Positions 14,037-21,995 are shown, counted from the first letter of the stretch. The stretch is 22,798 nucleotides of DNA from JBFGRM01 sp041563675 (GCA_041563675.1 JBFGRM010000012.1:1-22798), one strand, 5' to 3'. Numbers and translations: made by a program. Notes: a model not told the origin generated them from the sequence alone.

Positions 14037-14953
14037 GGGCGGAGAAAGTCGAGCAGGATGGCGTTCACGGCTTCGGGGCGTTCCCATTGCGGCATGTGGC
14101 CGGCTTCAGGAATCAGCTCGAATCGGGAGCCCGCGATCGTTTCGTGAAGCGCACGCCCCACCTCGGGGGGAAACACGCGATCTTCCGCTCCCCACAAGAT
14201 GAGGGTGGGCTGCCGAATCTCGTGCAGCCGAGAGGCGTAACCCTGTTCCCAAAGGTCAAGGTTCCTAATGAGTCGAATCACCGGCGGGATGAGGCCGGGA
14301 CGCTTGCGATTCTGGTACGACCGCTCGATGACCGCCGGAGTTAGCAGGCTTTGGTCGTGGATGAGCTCACTCAGCACCTTCCGCGTCACACCGCGGCCGG
14401 CGAACCAACTGCCGAGTTCCACCAGCCAGACCGGGGCGCGGGATTCCACCGCAGTCTTCACATACGTATCGCCGAGCTTGTCTCGGACGTCCTTCGGGAG
14501 CCCCCCAATAAGGGCAAGGCGATCCACACGCGACGGATACGCAAGCGCCAGCCCGCACACGAGGCCGGCACCCATTGAATTGCCGACGAGGGAGGCGCGA
14601 GGAATCTCGAGCGCGTCCATGAATTCGCGCAGGAATTCGAGCTCTTGCTCCGGCCGGTAGTCGATGTCCGGCTTGTCGGAGTACCCGGAGCCGATGAGAT
14701 CCAGGGTGATCACGCGGTGGGAGGCCGACAGTGCGACCTGTTGGTATTCCCAATTCCAGAGCGTCCCGCCCAGTCCGTGGACGAGAATCACCGGTGACCC
14801 TCGACCCTGATCGAGATAGGCAATGCGCTGTCCGTCGACCTGGACGGTCCGAATGGGCAGGCGGTGAATGGAGTCCAGCCAGGGAGGGATCGAGGTATTG
14901 TTCGCGCAGGCGCTCAACAACACGATGAGAGGGATCAGGGGCCGCCAGGTCAT
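14033..14953 (-). CDS. Lipoprotein alpha/beta hydrolase
   Basis: 306 residues. A short signal sequence ends in the lipobox LLSAC (12-16, Cys16), so the enzyme is anchored at a membrane facing the periplasm. The alpha/beta hydrolase fold shows VILVHGLGG (55-63), the nucleophile elbow GNSMG (124-128, Ser126), Asp258 in GAEDRVFP and His286 in AGHMPQWE: a full Ser-Asp-His triad like those of the epoxide hydrolase/MhpC group. The start ATG overlaps the pycB stop (ATGA, 14950-14953), so it is translated with the cytosolic pyruvate carboxylase though it is exported. The substrate is unknown. Confidence 0.88.
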   Translation of the reverse strand: MTWRPLIPLIVLLSACANNTSIPPWLDSIHRLPIRTVQVDGQRIAYLDQGRGSPVILVHGLGGTLWNWEYQQVALSASHRVITLDLIGSGYSDKPDIDYRPEQELEFLREFMDALEIPRASLVGNSMGAGLVCGLALAYPSRVDRLALIGGLPKDVRDKLGDTYVKTAVESRAPVWLVELGSWFAGRGVTRKVLSELIHDQSLLTPAVIERSYQNRKRPGLIPPVIRLIRNLDLWEQGYASRLHEIRQPTLILWGAEDRVFPPEVGRALHETIAGSRFELIPEAGHMPQWERPEAVNAILLDFLRP

Positions 14954-16905
14954 TCCAGCTGGATGAGCGTTTCGTCGGTTTTGACGTCATCGCCCGCTTT
15001 GACATGCACGGCCTTCACCGTCCCGTCGATCGGGGCCGGCACGCGGCTTTCCATTTTCATGGCCTCGATGATCAGCACCGGATCGCCCAGGGCCACGCGA
15101 TCGCCCTCGGCCACCAGCACCTTGACCACTTTGCCCGGCATGGGGGGCGCCACATCCCCCGGCTGGGAGGGCTTGGGACGCTGCGGCGCCGGGGCCTTGC
15201 CGGCCTCGGCCGTCTCCGGCACTCCCGCCAGCACCTCGTGCAGAGGCTCGAGGTAGACCTCCTCCAGCTTGTCGTTCACCCGAATGTAGTAGGGCTTGCG
15301 GCCGTCCTTCTTCCGTCCCGCGCCGGAGACCACCACGTGGTAGGTCTCTCCGTGGAGCGACAGGTTGAACTCGGCCGGGGCCAGATGAAGCTCATGCGCG
15401 ACCGCGGGGCTCTTGTCGGGCGGCGGGGCCAGCGGCTCGGGCTTGAGCTCGCCGCGCTCCCGCTCTTCCAGATATTGTCGCGCCACGTTCGGGAAGAGGG
15501 CATAGGACAGGGTGTCTTCGACGGAGCGCCCCTTGCCCTTCACCTCCCGCTCGGCGGCGGGCAGCTCCGGGTCCAGATGATCGGCGGGTCGTCCGCGAAT
15601 GGGCTTCTCATCGCCGATCGCGCGGGCCATGATCTCCTTATTCACAGGCCCCGGCGGGTGGCCGTACAACCCCAGGAAATAGTTCTTGGTCTCGGACGTG
15701 ATGACCTTGTAGCGCTGACCGGTGACGACGTTGAGGGTGGCCTGCGTGCCGACGATTTGGCTGCTGGGTGTGACCAGGGGAGGATAGCCCATATCCTCCC
15801 GCACGCGCGGCACTTCCTCCAAGACGGCTTTGATCTTGTCGAGTGAATTCTGCTCCGCCAACTGCGCGGCCAGATTGGACAGCATCCCGCCCGGAATCTG
15901 GGAGGCGAGAATATCGGCGTCCACGCCGGTCACCTCGCTCTCGAACTGTCGATATTTTCTTCGCACCTCCCGGAAATGATCCGAGATCGGCGAGAACTGC
16001 TGGAGATTCAGACCGGTGTCGTACGGCGTGTTGCGCAACGAGGCCACCATGGTCTCCGTCGTCGGGTGGGACGTGCCGCCGGCCAGCGGAGAAATGGCCG
16101 TATCCAGCATGTCGAGCCCCGCGAGAATGGCCATGAGCGATGACATCGAAGCCATGCCCGACGTGTAGTGCGTGTGGAGGTGGATCGGAACGCGAACGGT
16201 CTCCTTGAGTCTGCTGACGAGCACGTACGCGTCGATCGGCGCCAACAGACCGGCCATGTCTTTGATGCACAAGGTGTCCGTCCCCAAATCCTCGAGCTGC
16301 TTGGCGAGGTCGACGAAATTGTCCAGACTGTGGACCGGACTGACGGTGTAACTGATGGCGGCCTCGACGTGCCGGCGGGATGCCTGCACGCGCAGCATGG
16401 CCCGCTTCATGTTACGGACGTCGTTGAGCGCGTCGAAGATGCGGAACACGTCGATCCCGTTTTCCGCCGAACGATCGATGAACGCATCCAGCACATCGTC
16501 CGGGTAATGCCGGTATCCGACGATGTTCTGGCCGCGGAGCAGCATTTGGAGGCGGGTGTTCGGCATCGCGGCCCGCAGGGCCCGGAGCCGCTCCCAGGGG
16601 TCCTCCTTGAGGTACCGCAAACACGTATCGAAGGTGGCGCCGCCCCAGACCTCGAGAGACCAGTATCCGACCGAATCGAGCTGCTCGGCGATGGGCAGCA
16701 TGTCTTCGGTGCGCATGCGGGTCGCCAACAACGATTGGTGGGCGTCACGGAGCACGACGTCTGTGATCTGCAGACGCTTCGCGGGCGCCGCCACGATGTC
16801 CAGGGACCCCCCGGGCTTGACCAGCCGGGTGGGCGGCTGGCGGCGGGCAGCGGGCTTGCGAGTGGGGGCGGATTTGCTCGGGCGCTTCTTCCGGCTGGTT
16901 GGCAT
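14950..16905 (-). CDS. pycB: Pyruvate carboxylase subunit B (carboxyltransferase + biotin carrier)
   Basis: 651 residues. Residues 1-43 are a Lys/Arg/Pro/Ala-rich basic tail unusual for the family. The carboxyltransferase domain starts at about 44 (ITDVVLRDAHQSLLATRMRT) and includes WGGATFD, the FRIFDALND block, CIKDMAGLL and the metal-binding HLHTH. The linker (about 450-575) is rich in Pro/Glu. The C-terminal biotinyl domain has EAMKM at 614-618 (Lys617 biotinylated). It moves carboxyl from biotin to pyruvate to make oxaloacetate. The start abuts the pycA stop (TAGATG). The sequence could equally be called OadA, but no membrane decarboxylase beta or gamma subunit is adjacent, which favours pyruvate carboxylase. 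Confidence 0.9.
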   Translation of the reverse strand: MPTSRKKRPSKSAPTRKPAARRQPPTRLVKPGGSLDIVAAPAKRLQITDVVLRDAHQSLLATRMRTEDMLPIAEQLDSVGYWSLEVWGGATFDTCLRYLKEDPWERLRALRAAMPNTRLQMLLRGQNIVGYRHYPDDVLDAFIDRSAENGIDVFRIFDALNDVRNMKRAMLRVQASRRHVEAAISYTVSPVHSLDNFVDLAKQLEDLGTDTLCIKDMAGLLAPIDAYVLVSRLKETVRVPIHLHTHYTSGMASMSSLMAILAGLDMLDTAISPLAGGTSHPTTETMVASLRNTPYDTGLNLQQFSPISDHFREVRRKYRQFESEVTGVDADILASQIPGGMLSNLAAQLAEQNSLDKIKAVLEEVPRVREDMGYPPLVTPSSQIVGTQATLNVVTGQRYKVITSETKNYFLGLYGHPPGPVNKEIMARAIGDEKPIRGRPADHLDPELPAAEREVKGKGRSVEDTLSYALFPNVARQYLEERERGELKPEPLAPPPDKSPAVAHELHLAPAEFNLSLHGETYHVVVSGAGRKKDGRKPYYIRVNDKLEEVYLEPLHEVLAGVPETAEAGKAPAPQRPKPSQPGDVAPPMPGKVVKVLVAEGDRVALGDPVLIIEAMKMESRVPAPIDGTVKAVHVKAGDDVKTDETLIQLE

Positions 16906-18324
16906 CTACAGTCCCTCGTAGGCTGCGATGGCGGCCGAGATGGTGACGACCCAGTCCTCGGGCTCCATCCGGGCTTCGTACTTGAACAATTCCGGGTGCG
17001 TGTCCAGATACGACGTATCGAAGCGCCCGTCTCGGAAGTCGGGTTCTTCCATGATCTTCATCATGAAAGGAATCGTCGTCTTCACGCCGCGCAACGCAAA
17101 CTCCTCCAGGGACCGGTGCATGCGGCTCACTGTCTCTTCCCACGTCCGGCCGCGGACGGTGAGCTTGGCGAGCAGCGCATCGTACGAGGAGGGTACCGTG
17201 TAATCCTTGTAGACCGCGCCGTCGATCCTGACGCCGATGCCCCCCGGGGAATAGTAGGCGGTGATCTTGCCGGTCGAGGGCACAAAGTTGTTCTTCGGGT
17301 CCTCCGCGTTGATGCGGCATTGGATGGCGTAGCCTTGTAACGTGACGTCCTTCTGCTGAACCTCCAGGGGCAAGCCGGCGGCGACGGCGATCTGCGACCG
17401 GACGATGTCGACGGCCGTGATCTGCTCCGTGATCGTATGCTCGACCTGGATGCGCGGGTTCATTTCGATGAAGTAGTAGCGCCCTTCCTGGTCCAGCAGG
17501 AACTCCGCGGTGCCAACGTTGTCGTAGTCGACGGCCCGGGCGATGGCGATCGCCGCTTCGCCCATTTCCGCGCGCAGCTTCGGCGTCAGCACCAGAGAGG
17601 GCGCGATCTCGATGAGCTTTTGATGGCGTCGCTGGATGGAGCAGTCCCGCTCCCCGAGATGAATGACCGAGCCGTGTTTGTCGGCCAAGATCTGAAATTC
17701 GATGTGGTGTGGGCGCTCGATGTATTTCTCGATAAAGAGGCTGCCGTCCCCGAAGGCCGCTTCGGCTTCCCGCGCGCAGGTCTCCACGTTCGGCCGCAGC
17801 TCCTCCTCGGAGCGGATCACCCGCAGCCCGCGGCCCCCGCCGCCTGCGCTGGCCTTGACCATCACGGGATAGCCGTGCTCCCTGCAGAAGGCCTCGGCCT
17901 CCGCCACGTCCGTGATGGCCTTGTCCGTGCCCGGCACGATGGGGACACCCACCTTCTTCGCGATCTCCCGGGCTTGCACTTTGCTGCCCATGAGGTGGAT
18001 GGCTTGGGGCGAGGGGCCGATGAACGTGATCCGGTTCACCTCGCAGAGGTGGGCGAACTCGGCATTCTCCGCGAGAAACCCGTACCCCGGATGAATCGCG
18101 TCGGCGCGGATGCGGTGGGCAAGCTCGACGAGCTGGTTCATGTCCAGGAACCCCTTCACGGGGCCCGGTCCGACCAGGTAGGCCTCGTCCGCTTTTTTTA
18201 CATAGATGCCGCTGGGGTCGGCGTCGGAATAAATGGCGGCAGTCGCGATGTTCAGCTCGCGGCACGCGCGGATGATCCGCATCGCGATCTCGCCACGATT
18301 GGCTACGAGGATCTTTCTAAACAT
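16906..18324 (-). CDS. pycA: Pyruvate carboxylase subunit A (biotin carboxylase)
   Basis: 472 residues starting MFRKILVANRGEIAMRI, the conserved N-terminus of the biotin carboxylase family; the frame extends 13 codons further (GTG 18363) but without family similarity. It carboxylates biotin on the partner subunit using ATP and bicarbonate. Visible are HPGYGFLAENAEFA, the ATP-grasp loop KASAGGGGRGL, ERDCSIQRRHQKLIE, FIEMNPRIQVEHTITE and the C-terminal biotin carboxylase domain (QGYAIQCRINAEDP). It resembles AccC closely; the neighbouring pycB argues for pyruvate carboxylase. Its stop is immediately followed by the pycB start, ensuring equal synthesis. No clear ribosome binding site precedes the ATG. 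Confidence 0.92.
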   Translation of the reverse strand: MFRKILVANRGEIAMRIIRACRELNIATAAIYSDADPSGIYVKKADEAYLVGPGPVKGFLDMNQLVELAHRIRADAIHPGYGFLAENAEFAHLCEVNRITFIGPSPQAIHLMGSKVQAREIAKKVGVPIVPGTDKAITDVAEAEAFCREHGYPVMVKASAGGGGRGLRVIRSEEELRPNVETCAREAEAAFGDGSLFIEKYIERPHHIEFQILADKHGSVIHLGERDCSIQRRHQKLIEIAPSLVLTPKLRAEMGEAAIAIARAVDYDNVGTAEFLLDQEGRYYFIEMNPRIQVEHTITEQITAVDIVRSQIAVAAGLPLEVQQKDVTLQGYAIQCRINAEDPKNNFVPSTGKITAYYSPGGIGVRIDGAVYKDYTVPSSYDALLAKLTVRGRTWEETVSRMHRSLEEFALRGVKTTIPFMMKIMEEPDFRDGRFDTSYLDTHPELFKYEARMEPEDWVVTISAAIAAYEGL

Positions 18325-18403
18325 GAATAGCGATAGACACTCGGTATGGCGGCCCGTCCCCATCCTTCGCCGAAGGGTCCACTCTCGCTAAGGCTGGGGC
18401 TTG

Positions 18404-18466
18404 CCCGCCGACCTGTCCGCCAAAGCTTTAGCGACGGCGGAAGCTCGCGCAGCGAGCGAAGGCGGG
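18404..18466. repeat. Branched inverted repeat upstream of pycA
   Basis: An outer CCCGCC (18404-18409) pairs with GGCGGG (18461-18466). Inside, CCGCC (18417-18421) pairs with GGCGG (18436-18440), and GCTCGC (18443-18448) pairs with GCGAGC (18452-18457) across GCA. The order allows a three-way, tRNA-sized fold. It has the features of a dispersed intergenic repeat, and lies in the likely pycA leader region. Confidence 0.6.
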
Positions 18467-18535
18467 TAAAGTAGCACACCGTCTCAAGATCTGTCGAGGG
18501 CGGAAGTTGCGGGAGACGGGCGGGAAGAGGGAGGC

Positions 18536-18562
18536 TGGGAGCCTCTGCGGCCGGCGCTCCCA
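18536..18562 (-). terminator. Possible terminator hairpin after the IPT gene
   Basis: TGGGAGC (18536-18542) pairs with GCTCCCA (18556-18562). On the minus strand it comes about 85 bases after the IPT/TIG gene stop and is followed by a pyrimidine-rich GCCTCCCTCTTCCC rather than a pure U-run, so termination would be weak or Rho-assisted. Confidence 0.4.
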
Positions 18563-18646
18563 GGGACTGGATCAGACGGTCCGACGGCGCCACGGGGCGG
18601 GGGATAACGTAGCACGCGATGCACCCGATCAAGTCGGCTGGCGTTC

Positions 18647-19105
18647 CTAGCGGGTCACCAGGATCGCTTTGGATTGCGCGCTGCCGGCGCCGGTGATCGT
18701 CAACACAAAGGTCATGCCCGACGGGACGTCGTTGGGTACCACGGCTTCGATGGTCGAGTCGCTCACGTACTTGTAATTCACCTGGGACTTGGAGGCCTTG
18801 CTGAAGTTCACCCCTCGGAAGCATTCCGGCTTGCCGAAGTTCTCCCCCTTGATGACGATCTTGTCGCCGGGCTTCACGGTGTCCGGCTCGACTTTGTGAA
18901 TCGAGGGGCGCTTGGTGCGATCGCAGATCGGATCCTTTTTGACCTTCTCTTCGTCGTACCCGACAATGGATTCCGTATCGAACAGGCTGAAGCCGGCGCC
19001 TTCGACGACCGAACCCTCCTCGGCGGCGAGCGCGACCTGGACGGGCGGGCTGCTCGCCGCCATGAAGAATCCCAGCACCGTGATTGCCATGACGCGCGTC
19101 ATCAT
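18647..19105 (-). CDS. Exported IPT/TIG domain protein
   Basis: 152 residues. A signal peptide runs to about residue 28 (VALA-AEE). Residues 68-150 form one IPT/TIG immunoglobulin-like domain, beginning SIHKVEPDTVKPGDKIVIKGENFG and ending SKAILVTR. Two cysteines, Cys61 and Cys95, could form a disulfide. AAGGAGG lies 5 bases before the ATG. It follows the PstS-like gene by 10 bp, so they are probably made together and may bind each other or the same surface. IPT domains mediate binding to protein or carbohydrate; nothing more specific can be said. Confidence 0.85.
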   Translation of the reverse strand: MMTRVMAITVLGFFMAASSPPVQVALAAEEGSVVEGAGFSLFDTESIVGYDEEKVKKDPICDRTKRPSIHKVEPDTVKPGDKIVIKGENFGKPECFRGVNFSKASKSQVNYKYVSDSTIEAVVPNDVPSGMTFVLTITGAGSAQSKAILVTR

Positions 19106-19115
19106 ACGAGCCTCC

Positions 19116-19970
19116 TTAACGTGAATGGTTCAGGTCGAGGGACGTATAACTCTCATCGATCAGCCGCTGCCCCTCCGGGCTGAGGGCGAACTCGATGAAC
19201 GCCTTCGTCGCCGGGCTGGGATCCTTCCGGGTCAGAAACAGCACGGGCCTCCGAAGCCCGTAGCGGCCATCCTTCACGGTCGGCCCTTCCGGCTCGACAT
19301 CCTCCACCGGTAGAAGCCTGACGGCGACGCCGGTTTTGACCGCCGCCAGGGCCGGCGTCAGGGACATGTAGGTCACCGCGCCGTAGGGAGGGAGTGTGCC
19401 CACCACCTTGTTGGTCGCCTTCTGCTCGGGCCCGATGACCTCAGCCGAGTCGGGGATCTTGCCCTCGATACCCAGGGACTGCTCGAACGAATATGTCAGG
19501 TTCTGCGTAAAGTGGCGATTGATGATCTTGACCCGTGTATCCGGTCCGCCCAACTCCGACCAGAACTTGACCTTTCCTGCGAAGATATCAGCCGCTTGTG
19601 CTTTCGTCACGCTTTTGATCTTGTTCATCAGGTCGACCATGATGGCGATGCCATCCCAGGCGACTTGGTGAGCGACGAGATCCGGCTCCGGCTTGCCCAT
19701 GACGGCGATGTCGGCCTCGCCCGATCGCACAACCTGGAGCGGTTTCAGGTTCTGATGCCAGTTGATGTCCACGTAGGCCCCCGGGTTTTTCTTCTCGAAG
19801 GCCTGAGCGAGGTCATCGACCATCGGACGCTCCGGACCATGCCCGGCGATCGCGACCGGTCCCAGCACCTTGAAGGTCGAGCCGACCGGTGTGGCCGCCG
19901 CGAACACGACCAGACAGATCATCAGCGCCACGATCCGGCTCAACAGCGCACCCCTCGATGCTGCACGCAC
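19116..19970 (-). CDS. PstS-like periplasmic substrate-binding protein
   Basis: 284 residues from GTG 19970, which gives a clean signal peptide (RAASRGALLSR, then IVALMICLVVFAAA). A GTG at 20048, two bases after the fmdB-like stop, would add 26 residues. The mature protein fits the phosphate-binding PBP family: LGPVAIAGHGP near the start, SGEADIAVMGKPEPD, the AADIFAGKVKFWSELGG block that parallels the IFsGkixxW of PstS, and FIEFALSPEGQRLIDESY at the end. No pstC/A/B genes are adjacent, so it may be an orphan sensor, scavenger or partner of a distant transporter. The ligand could be phosphate or another oxyanion. Confidence 0.82.
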   Translation of the reverse strand: MRAASRGALLSRIVALMICLVVFAAATPVGSTFKVLGPVAIAGHGPERPMVDDLAQAFEKKNPGAYVDINWHQNLKPLQVVRSGEADIAVMGKPEPDLVAHQVAWDGIAIMVDLMNKIKSVTKAQAADIFAGKVKFWSELGGPDTRVKIINRHFTQNLTYSFEQSLGIEGKIPDSAEVIGPEQKATNKVVGTLPPYGAVTYMSLTPALAAVKTGVAVRLLPVEDVEPEGPTVKDGRYGLRRPVLFLTRKDPSPATKAFIEFALSPEGQRLIDESYTSLDLNHSR

Positions 19971-20050
19971 ACCCGGCCTCTGCTGTGCCGTTCCACAAGC
20001 CGCCTGCTGGGAGGGAAGCAATCGAATGGATCCGGACTCCGGGCGCACGC

Positions 20051-20374
20051 TTAACCCCCGCCTGAGCCCCCGTCGCCCGAGGAGCCGGATCCGGAAGGGT
20101 TGCTGACGTTGGGATTCAAGCTGGCGCGCTTTCCCATCATCGGGGGCAGCTTCTTGAACTTGTCCATGCGCTCATTCAGCATGTTGTACGCCTTCATCTC
20201 GGTGAAGGTGGGCTTGGCCGTGCCGACCACCTTCGAGGCGAAGGCGGACATGAGCCTGGTCGCCTTTTTCGCGCCGCAATGGGAACACTTCGTGTCTTCG
20301 GGATTGGCGTGGACGGACTGGAAGGTTTCGAACCGCTGACCGCAACCGCCGCATTGATATTCGTAAACAGGCAT
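20051..20374 (-). CDS. FmdB-type zinc ribbon protein
   Basis: 107 residues from the ATG giving MPVYEYQCGGCG, the canonical start of this family. Cys8/Cys11 and Cys30/Cys33 (CSHC) form a zinc ribbon. The middle (RLMSAFASKVVGT) is typical, and the C-terminus ends in a Ser/Gly-rich tail. FmdB-type regulatory proteins are proposed to bind nucleic acid or act as small scaffolds, but few have been tested. The PstS-like gene starts close behind on the same strand. A perfect TATAAT lies upstream (20407-20412). Confidence 0.88.
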   Translation of the reverse strand: MPVYEYQCGGCGQRFETFQSVHANPEDTKCSHCGAKKATRLMSAFASKVVGTAKPTFTEMKAYNMLNERMDKFKKLPPMMGKRASLNPNVSNPSGSGSSGDGGSGGG

Positions 20375-20406
20375 AGTAGACACCCTCGTTCAAAGCGTGA
20401 CCGCCT

Positions 20407-20412
20407 ATTATA
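20407..20412 (-). promoter_or_regulatory. Consensus -10 box upstream of the FmdB-like gene
   Basis: The minus strand reads TATAAT, 32 bases before the ATG at 20374, with no good TTGACA at 16-18 bases upstream. It is the only perfect -10 hexamer noticed in this intergenic gap and is well placed for the FmdB-PstS-IPT transcript. Confidence 0.45.
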
Positions 20413-20481
20413 GCCCATCTCGGACACGAGATGCGAGCGAGGGGAGGCCCAAACGGGGGCCCTGCGCGGGGTCGGACGGCC

Positions 20482-20511
20482 TTGACCGAGAAGGAATGTT
20501 TTCGCTATTTT
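20482..20511 (+). promoter_or_regulatory. Promoter of the small ORF / EamA cluster
   Basis: TTGACC (20482-20487, five of six) and TATTTT (20506-20511, four of six) are 18 bases apart, about 50 bases before the 58-aa gene start. It is divergent from the FmdB-like gene promoter. Confidence 0.5.
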
Positions 20512-20559
20512 AACCGGCTTTAGCAAAACAGAGACCAGGGGCACGCGAGAGGAGGACCC

Positions 20560-20736
20560 ATGCCAGTGTTGATTCGCAAGTACAAGCTTGCCAGTGGATT
20601 GCGACAGGAGGAGCGCATCGATGACCCGGACCGCATCGAGCGGTATATGAAGTTCTTCGACAAGGATGCGATGAAGAAGCTCAACGCGGGACAGAAGGTC
20701 GTCCTTGAAAAGGACGAATGGCAGCTATTACCTTGA
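20560..20736 (+). CDS. 58-residue protein of unknown function
   Basis: Starts MPVLIRKYKLASGLRQEE and ends EKDEWQLLP. GGAGG (20551-20555) lies 4 bases before the ATG, and a promoter precedes it. It is strongly charged (many Lys, Arg, Asp, Glu) with an RIERYMKFFDKDAMKKL helix in the middle; no cysteine, no membrane segment. Codon use and the clear ribosome binding site make it more likely real than a chance frame. I recognise no family. It heads a plus-strand group with the 67-aa protein and the EamA transporter. Confidence 0.65.
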   Translation: MPVLIRKYKLASGLRQEERIDDPDRIERYMKFFDKDAMKKLNAGQKVVLEKDEWQLLP

Positions 20737-20790
20737 TGGCGAGCTCCCGGCGACATGCCCCCGGGGAGCATGGGAGCAGACAGCCGTAAG

Positions 20791-20812
20791 GGCCGGCCGC
20801 AGTGAGCCGGCC
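20791..20812 (+). repeat. Hairpin just before the 67-aa gene
   Basis: GGCCGGC (20791-20797) pairs with GCCGGCC (20806-20812) across 8 bases. The GAAGGG ribosome binding site of the next gene begins at the base after the stem, so the fold could affect access to it. Confidence 0.5.
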
Positions 20813-20823
20813 GAAGGGATGCG

Positions 20824-21027
20824 ATGATTTACTGGATTCACATCGCCAGGCAGATCGACCGTGCCGTGCTGCACCTTGAACGCTGCTCGGAGGTTCCCTC
20901 GAACCTCACGCACTCTGATTTCTGGGAGGGCGGCTGGTTCGACTATCCCGACAAGGAACGGGCTTTGGACGCGCTGGAAGTGTCCGGCACGACGACCCAA
21001 AAACTGTGTCCCCTCTGTAAGCCGTAA
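20824..21027 (+). CDS. 67-residue putative zinc-binding protein
   Basis: Begins MIYWIHIARQIDRAVLHLERC and ends QKLCPLCKP. His17, Cys21 and the C-terminal CPLC (Cys62, Cys65) could bind one zinc ion. The middle has a Trp/Asp-rich FWEGGWFDYP segment. GAAGGG lies about 5 bases before the ATG. No family is recognised; the size and Cys pattern suggest a small zinc-binding accessory protein. It is 87 bp from the 58-aa gene. Confidence 0.65.
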   Translation: MIYWIHIARQIDRAVLHLERCSEVPSNLTHSDFWEGGWFDYPDKERALDALEVSGTTTQKLCPLCKP

Positions 21028-21049
21028 TCTCGGCGTTTCGGCCCCGGGA

Positions 21050-21066
21050 GAGAGGCGCCGCCTCTC
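21050..21066 (+). repeat. Hairpin between the 67-aa gene and the EamA gene
   Basis: GAGAGGC (21050-21056) pairs with GCCTCTC (21060-21066) across GCC. It may reduce readthrough into the transporter gene, but has no U-run. Confidence 0.5.
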
Positions 21067-21112
21067 CGGCGCGCCGTGGATGCCGGCGGCAGCGAGTCCG
21101 ACACGTACCCCG

Positions 21113-21979
21113 ATGGCTTATCTCGCCCTGGTCTTTTGCACGCTGATCTGGGGCGCGACGTTTCCCGCGACGAAGATCGCCCTCGAGCAAGTCCCGCCGT
21201 TCACATTCCTTTTTCTTCGATTCGCGCTCGGGACCGTCCTGGTCTTCTCGTGCTTTCTGGTACTCCGGGACCTCCTCCACGCCACCGGGCCGGTCCTGCG
21301 GATGAGCCTGACGGCGACGGTGTTCTTGTTCATCGGATACGCCGCGCAGACCGTGGGGTTGCAGTACACGACGGCCTCGAATTCGGCGTTCATCACCGCA
21401 CTCTACGTCGTGCTGGTTCCGCTCTTCCTCCGCCGATTCGATCGCCGCACATGGATCTCGGCCGCCCTGTCCCTGGTCGGTCTTTGGTTCCTCGTGAACC
21501 CGGCCGTGACGATCAACGAGGGCGATCTCTGGACCCTGGCCTGCGCGGCCGGGTTCGCCGCACACATCGCCTGCCTGGAATCGTTCAGCCGGCGGGCCAA
21601 TCCCCCCTCCCTGGTGGCGTGGCAGATGCTATTCGTCACCATCGTCCTGGGCCCGGCGATGGTTCTTGAGTCACCAGAGCCGAGCCAGTTCGCGCCGACG
21701 ATGGAGCTGGCAACGGCCCTGGTCATCTGCGGCGTCCTTGCGACGGGCGCGCTCGCGCTCCAGATCTGGGCGCAGCGGATCGTCCCCGCGCAGCGCGTGG
21801 CCCTGATCTTCATCATGGAGCCGGTCTGTGCGGCCTTGATGGCCTGGTATGTGCTCGGCGAGCGGCTCGGGATGCGCGGGTGGTTGGGCAGCGCGCTGAT
21901 TCTGACGGCCGTCCTGCTGGGGTCGCTGCCGCGCGTGCCGCAGTTCACCAAATCCGTTGAGCCCGCCCCCGCGCGGTGA
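21113..21979 (+). CDS. EamA (drug/metabolite) transporter
   Basis: 288 residues from the ATG giving MAYLALVFCTLIWGATFPATK, which begins directly in the first helix as usual; an ATG at 21080 would add 11 residues, and the open frame extends further upstream with out-of-family sequence. Ten hydrophobic segments form two EamA repeats. LIWGATFPATKIAL and FLFLRFALG are typical of repeat one; ALIFIMEPVCAALMAWYVLGERLG of repeat two. Members export or import small metabolites such as amino acids or sugars phosphates; the substrate is unknown. The 155-aa gene follows 16 bp downstream and is probably in the same operon. Confidence 0.87.
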   Translation: MAYLALVFCTLIWGATFPATKIALEQVPPFTFLFLRFALGTVLVFSCFLVLRDLLHATGPVLRMSLTATVFLFIGYAAQTVGLQYTTASNSAFITALYVVLVPLFLRRFDRRTWISAALSLVGLWFLVNPAVTINEGDLWTLACAAGFAAHIACLESFSRRANPPSLVAWQMLFVTIVLGPAMVLESPEPSQFAPTMELATALVICGVLATGALALQIWAQRIVPAQRVALIFIMEPVCAALMAWYVLGERLGMRGWLGSALILTAVLLGSLPRVPQFTKSVEPAPAR

Positions 21980-21995
21980 GAGGAGACGACGGCGC

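Larger units (their letters stand above)
18325..18646. other. Gene-free region with structured repeats between the IPT gene and pycA
   Basis: No credible gene is visible in 322 bases. It contains a short CTTC/GAAG hairpin near 18365-18375, the branched repeat at 18404-18466 and the TGGGAGC/GCTCCCA hairpin at 18536-18562. The promoter of pycA should lie here on the minus strand, but I see no convincing -35/-10 pair. Confidence 0.5.

Noticed and set aside
15004..18330. Long plus-strand frames antisense to pycA and pycB (15004-15846, 16168-17340, 17437-18330)
   Set aside because: They are His/Arg/Asp-rich shadows produced by GC-rich codon bias opposite strongly conserved genes.
18303..18824. 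A 173-aa minus-strand frame between the IPT gene and pycA
   Set aside because: Overlaps both neighbours' ends in another frame, translates the repeat, and shows no family features.
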